DNA of 64,000 bases from Rohdeia sp044358925 (GTDB taxonomy: Bacteria; Planctomycetota; UBA1135; GCA-002686595): positions 6,122 through 70,121 of the forward strand of contig JBIKNC010000001.1 in the NCBI GenBank assembly GCA_044358925.1, given 5' to 3'. Below are positions 18,275 to 26,156 of this stretch, in pieces. A program made the position numbers and the translations under genes. The first letter of the stretch is position 1. Each line of letters opens with the position of its first letter. The notes below the pieces were generated by a model that saw nothing but the letters and a program-made list of their open reading frames with translations, was not told the DNA's origin and searched no databases.

Positions 18275-19540
18275 TCAGCGCGCTCGCACAGCCGGTCCGT
18301 CGACGCGGCGGCCCGCGACCCACGCCGCGACGAGCGGGGGTTCGTCGCGCACGAGTTCGCGAAAGAGCTGCTCCTCGTCGCGTGCTGCAGTCGCGAAGGC
18401 CGCGGCGGTGAACGGGCGGCCCGCCGCGAGCACCCCCACCACGTCATCGACGCCGAGAGCGCGCGCTCCGTTGCGCGTCGCCATGCGCCACCAGACGCGC
18501 GCTGGAACCTGCGGCGCGGCGCGCGCCGCGAGCGCGAGTTCACGGCGCATGTCGAGTGCGCTGTTGCTCGCGAGTGAGTCGGTGCCGAGAGCGAGCGTGA
18601 CGCCGGCGGAGAGCCAACGCTCGAACGGGAACGGCGCGCGCTCGAAGAAGCGGTGTGTGCCGGGGCAGTGCACCAGCGTCAGTCCGCTCGCTGCGAGTCG
18701 CGCCGGAGCTGCGCCGTGTGCGTGGTTGCCGTGCACGAGCACGGTGCGCGGTCCGAGCAGTCCGCTGCGTTCGAGGCGCTCGAGCAACGGCGCACGCACA
18801 CGCGGCGGGCCGAGCAGTGCGTCGAAGGGCCCGCTGCGACCGGCGAGCCACTCCTCCTCCTCCGCCGTTTCGGCCCAGTGGATCTGCACCGGCAGGTCGT
18901 GTTCGCGCGCGATCGTCGCACAGCGCGCGAGCGTCGAGTCGAGCGTCGTGTACGGCGCGTGCGGCGACAGTCCCGCCCGCCAAGGTGCCGACGGACGGGC
19001 CGCGAGTGCGGCCGCACGCTCGGCGGCTGCGCTCCCGCGCGCCTCGTCACCCGCATCGAGCACCTCCCGGTGCACGACGACGAGCGGTGCGTTCGAACGC
19101 GCAGCCTGATCGAACGCGCCGCCCGCTTCACACCAGGTGTTCGCGACGTCGCCGATCGCGACGGTTCCGCTCTCTGCGAGCAGCTCGAGACCGCGCGCGA
19201 CGGAACGCGACTCGTCGAGGCCGGCGCGTGCGGCGATCAGGGCGCGAATCCAGCTCGGGAAGTCGGCGCCCCGTGCGACGCGACCGCACAGTTCGGTCAA
19301 TTCGAGGTGCGCGTGCGCGTCGACGAGCCCGGCGGTGAGCACTGCGTCCCCGAGGTCCACGACCTCGTCGCAGGGCCGCGCTGGACGAGCGCCGTGGTGC
19401 AGCAACACCTCTTCGATGCGATCGTGTGCGACGACGAGCGCTCCGCCGCGCACGACGTGTTCGTCGTCGACCACGAGCCAGCGCGCCCGCACGAGTCGTC
19501 GCGCAGGATCCGCGCGCGACTCGTCGATCGAGCCGCTCAA
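18275..19540 (-). CDS. Amidohydrolase, possible aminodeoxyfutalosine deaminase (MqnX-like)
   Basis: This 421-residue cytosolic enzyme is an ATZ/TRZ-type metal-dependent amidohydrolase. Metal ligands appear in GLVDAHAHLEL, then LSPHAPYTT, QIHWAETAEEEEW, VLVHGNHA and the Asp of LALGTDSLASN. The combination PHAPY, HxxE and CPGTHRFF resembles the MqnX subgroup, which deaminates aminodeoxyfutalosine in the futalosine menaquinone route, but chlorohydrolase-like enzymes share much of this. No other mqn gene is in the window. The longest start is a TTG overlapping the upstream stop in TTGA; a GTG about 17 codons downstream is an alternative. The gene follows the large lipoprotein gene directly. Confidence 0.78.
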   Translation of the reverse strand: MSGSIDESRADPARRLVRARWLVVDDEHVVRGGALVVAHDRIEEVLLHHGARPARPCDEVVDLGDAVLTAGLVDAHAHLELTELCGRVARGADFPSWIRALIAARAGLDESRSVARGLELLAESGTVAIGDVANTWCEAGGAFDQAARSNAPLVVVHREVLDAGDEARGSAAAERAAALAARPSAPWRAGLSPHAPYTTLDSTLARCATIAREHDLPVQIHWAETAEEEEWLAGRSGPFDALLGPPRVRAPLLERLERSGLLGPRTVLVHGNHAHGAAPARLAASGLTLVHCPGTHRFFERAPFPFERWLSAGVTLALGTDSLASNSALDMRRELALAARAAPQVPARVWWRMATRNGARALGVDDVVGVLAAGRPFTAAAFATAARDEEQLFRELVRDEPPLVAAWVAGRRVDGPAVRAR

Positions 19541-22500
19541 CGCGGCTGAACCTCGACGGTGAACTCGACGACGCTGACGATGCGTTCGGCGAACGGCGCC
19601 GTCGGATCGAACACGACTTGCATGCGCAGCGCGTTCGGTCGACGCGCGTCGGCGATTTCCTGCGTCACGAGTCCGGACCAGTACGTGTCGAGGCCGCCCG
19701 GGCTCGGGAGCCAGGCCGTCAGCGAGTCGGGCTCCGCGCCGCTGAACGCATCCGAGGCGTCATACGTGCACTTGTTCTGGATCGGTGCATTCGCACGCAC
19801 ACCTTGGAAGCGCACCACGAGCGGCGACGAGCCGAGATCCCGTCCGACGAGCGTCTCGAAGTCGACGTCGAACTCGTCCGTGATCGAGCCCGAGTCGCCG
19901 CGCCAGTTCACGAGTTCACCCGTGTCGAGTTCGAGCACGAGGTTCCACGCGTAGCTCCACTGCTGCGGATCCATCGCGCTGAAATCGTCATCGACGAACG
20001 AGTAGCCGAACAGGCCGGCCTCCGGCACGATCCAGCACGTCGTGAAGCCGGTCAGAAGACCGGGCCCGATCGTCGGCGGACTGAACGGTTGGACTTCGAG
20101 CACGTCGAGGACCAGCGGCTGCCCTGCTCCACCCAGCGCGGGTGCGAGGTGCTGCAACAGTCCGCCGGCCGTCAGCGTCGGCTGCGCGCGCACCTCGATG
20201 ACACCGGCGCCGCCCGCTCCGCCGCGCGACAGCGTGTTGCCGTTCACACCGCCGGATCCGCCCGCGACGTCGAGCACGACGGTCGCATCGAGCAGCGAGA
20301 GCAGCGGGGTCTGCACGAGAAGTGCACCGCCCGATCCGCCGCCGCCCGGCGCCATCCAGCACCCGTCGTTGACCGGTGTGCACAGCGGGAAGCCGGCGCC
20401 GTTGCCGCCGGACGCGTCGACGAGGCCGCTGATCGAGATCGAACGACCGCTCTGGAGTTGGAGCGCTCCGCCACCGCTGCCGCCGGCGCCGCTGCTCGCA
20501 TCCAGGTAGCCCGTGATCTGCTTGATCGGGAACGAGCCCGACGGGATGCAGTTGTTGGCCGCGACACCGTTCGTGGTCGTGCCCTGGATGCCGGCGCCTC
20601 CGCCCCCGCCTCCGGCGCCGCCGATCAGCGCGCCCCCCCGATCGGGATCGAGATCGAGTTCGTCGACGGTGACGATCTGATTGTTCGGTACGGCCGGGGG
20701 CGGTGCGGGCGGCACTCCGAAGGCGGGCGACGGAACGCTGTAGAGCGGCTTCCCGCCCAGAGTCGCGTACGTCCCGCCGGCACCCGGCGCGCCGACCTCG
20801 ACGGCCGCGCACAGGAGGTTGAGGTAGGACGCGTTGGCCAGCGTGCCGAGGTTGACGACGAACGGACCCGGGAACGTCGGCGGCCACTTCACACCGCCGC
20901 CGCCGCCGCTGCCCGTGCCGCCGCGACCGACACCGGCCACGCCGTTCGGTTCCACCACCACGCCGGTCGGGTGGTCGAAGCCGCGGAACGAGGGCCCCTG
21001 CAGCGGCAGCATCTGCGAGCCGGCGGGCTGGTCGGGGCGATCGCCTCCGTCACCACCGGCGCCGCCTCCGATGCGCGAACCGCCGACGCTGCCGCCCAGA
21101 CCGTTCGTCGAGAAGTGCTCGCCGCCGCTGCGGCCCGAGACGTCGACGCGACCGGCGATGGACATCTCGCCGCGCACGAAGACCCGCGGCGACACGTCGC
21201 CCTCGAAGGTCAGCACGGCGCCGCCGCGCACGTCGAGTGATGCGAACTCGAACACGCCGTCGTCGACCTCGAGGACCGCGGTCGATGCATCGACGCCGGC
21301 GTCGACGAGGACCTGCGCGCGCACCTGGTAGGCGACGATCTCGTCGGGCTCGCTCGTGGTGAGACCGAACGCGTCCACGGGACCGGTCACGAGGTTCGGG
21401 CCGAAGCGCGTCACGATGTCCGGGCCGGTCGAGAGCACGAGCGTCTCGCCTTCGAGCACGATCACGTCGCCGAGCTCGCCGCTGCCGCCGGCGAGGCCCG
21501 GCAGCACACGTCCGCGCAGCGACCCGCCGGGCAGAACCGCGAGCGGCTCGGCGATCGCCGAACTCGAACGCGGTGCGATCGGCACGACGGCTTGGAACGT
21601 CTCGCGCACGATCTCGGTCGGGATCGGCACGGCCTGCGTGGTGAAGACGGCCGACACCGGGGCCTGCAACGCGCTTCCCGCGATGTCGACCGCGTTCGTC
21701 CCCACTTCCACGACGACGCGGTGCGTCAGCGAGCCGGTGCCGGCCGACGGCAACTGACCGTTCGGCACGAACACCAGTTGGGTGCGCGACTGCTCTTCGT
21801 CGAAGTCGACGGCGAACTGACCGGGCAGGGGCACTTGGTCGTTCGGTGTGCTCGTGTCGCCGTCTTCGTCGAAGCGCACGCGCACGGACGGCGAGGTGTT
21901 CCCGACGAGTTCGATCAACGACGACGCCGACATGGTCTGGTCGAACTCGACCCGCACGCGCGCGGCGAGCGGGACGTCGACTTCTCCATCGGCGAGGAAA
22001 CTCGACGTGACCTCGTTCGTGAGCGGGTCGTAGACGTCGACGTACACGGACGCTCGCGGCGCACCGGGCTGCAGGTCGAGAACGCCTTTCGACGCGACGA
22101 CGAAGCAGTCGATCGTGGAAACGTTCGACGAACCGTCGGTCGAGCGGATGCGCGGACCTGCGCCGCTGCCGCGCACGAACAGGCGGTAGGCCTCGCCTGC
22201 CACGAAGCCGGGCACGAGTTGCCCGAAGTCGTCGAGCGTGATGCTCGGGCGGTAGGTCAGGCGTCGGCTGTTCGAGGGGTCGATCTCGATCAGGCCGGGA
22301 GCGAGTTCGCCGCTCTGCAGATTCGTGAGTCGCAGGCCGCCCGACGCGATCGACTGCGGATCGATCGGCTTGTTGAACTCGAACGCGAGCGTCTGATTGA
22401 CGAACACGTCGGAGGTCGAACAGATCTTCGAACCTTCGGCCGGCCCCGAACAGCCGAGGTTGCACGTGATGACGTGCATCTTCGACGTGGCGCCCGGAAC

Positions 22501-22602
22501 GGCGAGTTCGGCGTCGTTGGAAGAGCCACCGCAAGCGCTCGCGAACGCGAGAAGTGCAGCGATCGCCACGGGGCGCACGCGCCTGAATCGAAGACTGGTC
22601 AT
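19537..22602 (-). CDS. Large secreted lipoprotein with Ig-like domains and Gly-rich repeats (paralogue A)
   Basis: The 1021-residue protein starts with a signal peptide ending FASAC (Cys24), so it is lipidated. Residues ~40-330 form three bacterial Ig-like (Big_5/SbsA-type) domains, recognisable by LAFEFNKPIDPQSI, VRVEFDQTMSASSL and FTTQ edges. A RETF segment at ~335 starts a central module. Residues ~440-860 are Gly-rich with repeated patterns (GGSGGGALQLQSG, GGGGSGGALLVQT, GGAGGAGVIEV) alternating with beta strands, like a beta-helix. The last ~60 residues (ALRMQVVFDPTAP...VVEFTVEV) match the C-terminal module of the lipoproteins at 33-42 kb. It probably sits on the cell surface; role unknown. 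Confidence 0.8.
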   Translation of the reverse strand: MTSLRFRRVRPVAIAALLAFASACGGSSNDAELAVPGATSKMHVITCNLGCSGPAEGSKICSTSDVFVNQTLAFEFNKPIDPQSIASGGLRLTNLQSGELAPGLIEIDPSNSRRLTYRPSITLDDFGQLVPGFVAGEAYRLFVRGSGAGPRIRSTDGSSNVSTIDCFVVASKGVLDLQPGAPRASVYVDVYDPLTNEVTSSFLADGEVDVPLAARVRVEFDQTMSASSLIELVGNTSPSVRVRFDEDGDTSTPNDQVPLPGQFAVDFDEEQSRTQLVFVPNGQLPSAGTGSLTHRVVVEVGTNAVDIAGSALQAPVSAVFTTQAVPIPTEIVRETFQAVVPIAPRSSSAIAEPLAVLPGGSLRGRVLPGLAGGSGELGDVIVLEGETLVLSTGPDIVTRFGPNLVTGPVDAFGLTTSEPDEIVAYQVRAQVLVDAGVDASTAVLEVDDGVFEFASLDVRGGAVLTFEGDVSPRVFVRGEMSIAGRVDVSGRSGGEHFSTNGLGGSVGGSRIGGGAGGDGGDRPDQPAGSQMLPLQGPSFRGFDHPTGVVVEPNGVAGVGRGGTGSGGGGGVKWPPTFPGPFVVNLGTLANASYLNLLCAAVEVGAPGAGGTYATLGGKPLYSVPSPAFGVPPAPPPAVPNNQIVTVDELDLDPDRGGALIGGAGGGGGGAGIQGTTTNGVAANNCIPSGSFPIKQITGYLDASSGAGGSGGGALQLQSGRSISISGLVDASGGNGAGFPLCTPVNDGCWMAPGGGGSGGALLVQTPLLSLLDATVVLDVAGGSGGVNGNTLSRGGAGGAGVIEVRAQPTLTAGGLLQHLAPALGGAGQPLVLDVLEVQPFSPPTIGPGLLTGFTTCWIVPEAGLFGYSFVDDDFSAMDPQQWSYAWNLVLELDTGELVNWRGDSGSITDEFDVDFETLVGRDLGSSPLVVRFQGVRANAPIQNKCTYDASDAFSGAEPDSLTAWLPSPGGLDTYWSGLVTQEIADARRPNALRMQVVFDPTAPFAERIVSVVEFTVEVQPR

Positions 22603-22707
22603 GTGTCGCGCCGGGGCTCGCTCGGGCCGTCGGCCGCGAGAATTGGGCCGGTACTCTAGGAGCCGCGCTGGCTAGCGTGCCCGTAAAGATCTCCCGACCC
22701 TCGCGAC
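22603..22707. promoter_or_regulatory. Divergent intergenic region between two lipoprotein genes
   Basis: These 105 bases separate the starts of two outward-facing lipoprotein genes, so promoters for both should lie here. I could not identify convincing -35/-10 hexamers; the call rests on gene orientation alone. Confidence 0.35.
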
Positions 22708-23622
22708 ATGCACACCGCCTCTCCTGGTTTCCTCGCGCGAGCCGCGCTCTGTCTCACAACCATCGTCGCGGCCGTCGGTTGCAGCGACGGGAACACGAGT
22801 GCCGAAGGCGGAGCGGACGTCCGTGCGCGCGCACAGGCCCTCGCACAGCTGCCGATCGACCAGCAGGTGAGGGACGTGATCGCGGCGCTGACCGACGACA
22901 CCGATCAGAGCAAACCGGAGAAGAACGACTTCACGATCCGTGTTTTCGCCACGTGGGAGCTGATGGACGCCGCTGCGCCGGAGCTCGGGCGCGCGCTCCT
23001 GGCCGAACTCGACGATCCCCGCAGCGCCTCGCTCGATCCCGGCCTGCGCATCCGCGTTCTCGAGGCGGCGGCGCGCTCGATGCGCCGGGACGCGGCCAGT
23101 CGGGCCGAACTCGCGCGCGCGCTGGCGACACGCATCGAGAACTCCTCCCACCCGATGGGCGAGCGCAACAAGGCCTGCGAACTGATGGGCGACATCGCAC
23201 CCGATCAGGCGCTGACGGTGCTCGGTCCGATCGTCGGGCCGGGCCGCCGCTTCACGACCACGCCGGACCACGAATTCGTGCTGCGCGGTTGGCTCGCGGC
23301 GTCGGAGAAGCTCGGGCGCGACACGACCGGCATCCTGTGCGACATCGCCGGCGACCAGGGCATGGAGACCATCTCGCGCGTCACCGCATTCGATCGGCTC
23401 GCGGGCAGCGACGATCCGCGCGCCGTGGCGACCATGGAGAGCGTGATGGTCGAGTCGACCGGCGACATGTACACGCGCCAGCGCGCGGTGCGCTCCTTTC
23501 TCGCGACCGTCGACGCGCCGTTGGCGCGTGCGCGTCTCGAGCAGATGCTGACGCGCGAAGCCGACCAGAACATGCAAGTGTTCCTGCAGAACACGCTCGC
23601 ACAACTCGTCGGCAAGGACTGA
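22708..23622 (+). CDS. Lipoprotein with HEAT-like helical repeats
   Basis: The 304-residue product has a signal peptide with a lipobox ending VAAVGC (Cys25), then about 270 helical residues. Regularly spaced segments such as LRIRVLEAAARSM, RNKACELMGDIAPDQALTVL, VTAFDRLAGSDDPRAVATM and RQRAVRSFLATVD have the spacing of HEAT or armadillo-like repeats, a scaffold for protein binding. I cannot name it. It is divergent from the large lipoprotein gene at 19537-22602 and ends about 60 bases before a hairpin that terminates the convergent pilin gene. Confidence 0.78.
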   Translation: MHTASPGFLARAALCLTTIVAAVGCSDGNTSAEGGADVRARAQALAQLPIDQQVRDVIAALTDDTDQSKPEKNDFTIRVFATWELMDAAAPELGRALLAELDDPRSASLDPGLRIRVLEAAARSMRRDAASRAELARALATRIENSSHPMGERNKACELMGDIAPDQALTVLGPIVGPGRRFTTTPDHEFVLRGWLAASEKLGRDTTGILCDIAGDQGMETISRVTAFDRLAGSDDPRAVATMESVMVESTGDMYTRQRAVRSFLATVDAPLARARLEQMLTREADQNMQVFLQNTLAQLVGKD

Positions 23623-23681
23623 GCCTTCTGCGCGGGAGTTCGCGCCCAGACTCCGCGCGCAACGAACGGACCTACAAACGA

Positions 23682-23709
23682 ACGAGGGGCTGCTCGCGCA
23701 GCCCCTCGT
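23682..23709 (-). terminator. Rho-independent-like terminator of the pilin gene
   Basis: A perfect 12-bp stem (ACGAGGGGCTGC and its complement) with a 4-base loop lies 35 bases past the pilin stop. Read on the minus strand it is followed by the T-rich TCGTTTG. It also lies just past the convergent HEAT-like gene, so it may act in both directions. Confidence 0.8.
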
Positions 23710-23744
23710 CCTTCAGGCGCGGTGCGTGACCGGCCCGCGTGGCA

Positions 23745-24470
23745 TCACTGGACGACGGTCCAGAGTTCGCCGTCGGAGCCGGCGACACCGGCCGCCGAGT
23801 TCGCGATCGGAGTGCCCATCGTGCCGTCGCCAGCTTCGCTGAACGCGGCCTCTTGGGCCGGACCGTCGCCGACGCCTTCGTACACTTCCGTTCCACGGTT
23901 GTTGTACTGAAGGATGTCACCGTCCTGGTTGATGAAGAACACGCGGTTGCCCGTGCCACCGAAGTCGAGCGGCCAGGCGTAGCACGCCCAGAAGTTCTCG
24001 CAGTTGTCCGGGTCGGTCTCCGCGTCCATGCCGCCCGTGTCCGCTTCCGCGATGCCCGCGCCGGTGTCGTCCGGGAGCCACATCTGGAAAACGTAGCCCG
24101 AGCGCGTCACGACGCTGTCGGCGACGTTGCCGAGGGCGCTCGAGAGCATCGCCGGAGCGAGCAGCGAGGCGCCGACTTCCGGCACGCCTGCGCCGTCGTC
24201 GACGCGCATCTCGACCGTGCCGGCGAGTTCGGCGAAGTAGCCGTACTCACCACCACCGTCGGAGTCCGAGTCGATGGCCGACGAGGACTGGAGTTGCGCT
24301 TGCGCCGAGCTGATCGAGCGCAGCGTCGAGATCGCAGCCGACTCGTTGGCGCTCAGGCGGGCGCTGAGCAGTTTCGGAATCGCCACCGAAGCGATGATCG
24401 CGATGATGGCCACCACGATCATGAGTTCGATGAGCGTGAAACCCGCGTTCTTGCGTGTATTGAATTTCAC
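23745..24470 (-). CDS. pilA: Type IV pilin-like protein (major pilin or GspG-type pseudopilin)
   Basis: This 241-residue protein has a short basic leader, then the prepilin peptidase site and class III N-terminus GFTLIELMIVVAIIAIIASV with Gly at -1, Phe at +1 and Glu at +5. The hydrophobic N-terminal helix runs on into SAAISTLRSISSAQAQLQ, typical of pilins. The remaining ~190 residues are a globular domain with a Cys pair in CENFWACYAW and several Gly/Asp-rich loops; this is longer than most major pilins (130-170). The GTG start lies about 14 bases after a purine-rich AGAGAGG. It follows pilC across a 349-base gap with hairpins, so it likely has its own promoter and level of expression. The symbol is by analogy; a GspG-like role is possible. 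Confidence 0.88.
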   Translation of the reverse strand: MKFNTRKNAGFTLIELMIVVAIIAIIASVAIPKLLSARLSANESAAISTLRSISSAQAQLQSSSAIDSDSDGGGEYGYFAELAGTVEMRVDDGAGVPEVGASLLAPAMLSSALGNVADSVVTRSGYVFQMWLPDDTGAGIAEADTGGMDAETDPDNCENFWACYAWPLDFGGTGNRVFFINQDGDILQYNNRGTEVYEGVGDGPAQEAAFSEAGDGTMGTPIANSAAGVAGSDGELWTVVQ

Positions 24471-24528
24471 TGTGGGAGGTGCCTCTCTCTTGGCCTTCTA
24501 GAAGTGTGTGACCGCCTCCCAGGTGCGC

Positions 24529-24549
24529 CGCGTTGCACGATGCAACGCG
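24529..24549 (-). promoter_or_regulatory. Hairpin in the probable pilin mRNA leader
   Basis: A perfect 9-bp stem with a 3-base loop is centred about 70 bases upstream of the pilin GTG. It lies too far from any stop codon to be an obvious terminator of pilC and could stabilise or regulate the pilin transcript (inference), or be an operator palindrome. Confidence 0.45.
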
Positions 24550-24755
24550 ACCACGAGGTACAGCGACCCGTGCTTGTGTCGCGAGGTCCCCGCCGGCCCG
24601 AACGAGCCGCGCTTCGCCCTCGACAAGGCTCCCCATCGACCCCCAGCTCGGACGCACTGGAGTCGGCCCAAGAAATCCGTCGCAAGTGCGGGTGAAGCCG
24701 GGCGGAAGGGCGCCGGAAGCGCGCCGGAAGCTCGAAACGGCCCGCCTGAAAGGCC

Positions 24756-24790
24756 GCGGGCCGGCTCCCCTGGTCGAGGAACCGGCCCGC
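24756..24790 (-). terminator. Putative terminator/attenuator after pilC
   Basis: A 9-bp GC stem with a 17-base loop starts 30 bases past the pilC stop. There is no T-run, so efficiency is uncertain. Confidence 0.5.
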
Positions 24791-24819
24791 GAGGACCGCG
24801 ATCAAGGTCGCGGCCGCGC

Positions 24820-26136
24820 TCAGCCCTTGCTGCCGCCGAGCTGACCGACGATGTCGAGGATCGGCAGGAAGACCGACAGCACGACGCCGCCCACGATCAC
24901 ACCCATGAACGTGATGAGCATCGGCTCGATCAGACTCGTGAGCGCCTTGATCTGCGCCTTGACCTGCGAGTCGTAGAAGTCGGCGATCTTCTCGAGCAGC
25001 ACTTCGAGTGCGCCCGAGCGCTCACCGATCGCGATCATGCGCGTCACCATCGGCGGGAACACCGGCGACTGGCTGAGCGGCTCGGAGAGCATGTTGCCGT
25101 TGCGCACCGCTTCGCGCGAATCCATGACGGCCTTCGACACGACGCGGTTGCCCGCAGTGTCCGCAACGATCTCGAGCGTGCCCATGATCGGCACACCGGA
25201 ACGCGTGAGCGTCGAGAACGTGCGGCTGAAACGCGCGAGTGCGATCTTGCGCACCATCGGTCCGAAGACCGGCAGCTTGAGCGAGAGCTTGTCGAAGAAC
25301 AGCGCGCCGGCTTCGGTGCGCTTGAACACGTACACGCCGAACAGCGAACCGGCTGCGATGCCGAGTGCAATCGCCCAGTGCGCCTTCAACCAGTCGGAGG
25401 TGTCGAGCACGAACTGCGTCAGCGCCGGCAGATCGGTCTCGAGCGATTCGAAGACCTGGCGGAAGGTCGGCACGACACCGAGCATCAAGAAGGCCGTGAT
25501 GCCGAGCACGAGGACGAGCGAGATGACGGGATACGTCATGGCGCTCTTCACTTCGCGACGCAGTTCGTCGGCCGATTCCACGTACTCCGCGAGGCGCTCG
25601 AGGATCACGTCCATCTGACCGGACGCTTCACCCGCACGCACCATCGACACGTACAGCTTGGTGAAGGCCTTCGGACAGGTCTCCATCGCTGCAGAGAGGT
25701 CCGAGCCGCCGCGCAGCGCCGTCGTGAGCGCTTCGCAGGTCGACTTCATGCCGGGCGTCTCGGCCTGTTCACCGAGCACGTCGAGCGACTCGAGCAGCGA
25801 GAGGCCCGCACCGATCATCGTCGCCAACTGGCGCGTGAAGATGACCAGCTCCTGCTTCGTGACCGTGGCGGTGACCTTGCCGAGGCGCAACCCCGTCAAG
25901 GCCGCGAAGCCCTTCTTCTTGGGCGCCGCACCGCTCGAGCCCGATCCGGTCGCGGGCGCCGGCTTGCTCTTCTTCTTGCCGAAGAGCCCTCCGCCGCTCG
26001 AGGCCTCGGTGATCTTCACGGGTGTGAGGTTCTTGCGCCGGATCTCGGCCAGAGCCTGGGCCTGAGTCTCGGCCGTGATGGTGCCTTGCACCGAATTGCC
26101 CTGGCCGTCACGGGCGTCGTACTGGAAGTCGGACAT
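24820..26136 (-). CDS. pilC: Type IV pilus inner-membrane platform protein PilC (GspF family)
   Basis: The 438-residue protein has the standard GspF/PilC plan. An N-terminal cytoplasmic region FQYDARDGQGNSVQGTI leads to a Lys-rich linker (residues ~48-78). Two duplicated helical GspF domains follow (KQELVIFTRQLATMIGAGLSLLESL and LARFSRTFSTLTRSGVPIM), each with the conserved MVRAGEASGQM or MIAIGERSGAL signature. Three membrane helices are visible: VISLVLVLGITAFLMLGVVP, WAIALGIAAGSLFGVYVF and the C-terminal LITFMGVIVGGVVLSVFLPI. It binds the PilB/PilT ATPases and drives pilin insertion. It lies 20 bases after pilB and before the pilin gene. Confidence 0.97.
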   Translation of the reverse strand: MSDFQYDARDGQGNSVQGTITAETQAQALAEIRRKNLTPVKITEASSGGGLFGKKKSKPAPATGSGSSGAAPKKKGFAALTGLRLGKVTATVTKQELVIFTRQLATMIGAGLSLLESLDVLGEQAETPGMKSTCEALTTALRGGSDLSAAMETCPKAFTKLYVSMVRAGEASGQMDVILERLAEYVESADELRREVKSAMTYPVISLVLVLGITAFLMLGVVPTFRQVFESLETDLPALTQFVLDTSDWLKAHWAIALGIAAGSLFGVYVFKRTEAGALFFDKLSLKLPVFGPMVRKIALARFSRTFSTLTRSGVPIMGTLEIVADTAGNRVVSKAVMDSREAVRNGNMLSEPLSQSPVFPPMVTRMIAIGERSGALEVLLEKIADFYDSQVKAQIKALTSLIEPMLITFMGVIVGGVVLSVFLPILDIVGQLGGSKG

Positions 26137-26156
26137 GGTGGTTCTCGCAGTTCTTC

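Larger units (their letters stand above)
24471..24819. other. pilC-pilin intergenic region with two hairpins
   Basis: The 349-base gap upstream of the pilin gene holds two inverted repeats. One at 24756-24790 (arms GCGGGCCGG/CCGGCCCGC) lies just beyond the pilC stop and looks like a terminator or attenuator. The other at 24529-24549 (arms CGCGTTGCA/TGCAACGCG, 3-base loop) lies in the probable pilin leader. No reading frame here looks coding. Read-through control between pilC and pilin is an attractive explanation. Confidence 0.6.

Noticed and set aside
24550..24650. A sigma-54 promoter upstream of the pilin gene
   Set aside because: A TGG...TTGCA pair is present on the minus strand, but the spacing is three bases too short for the -24/-12 consensus.
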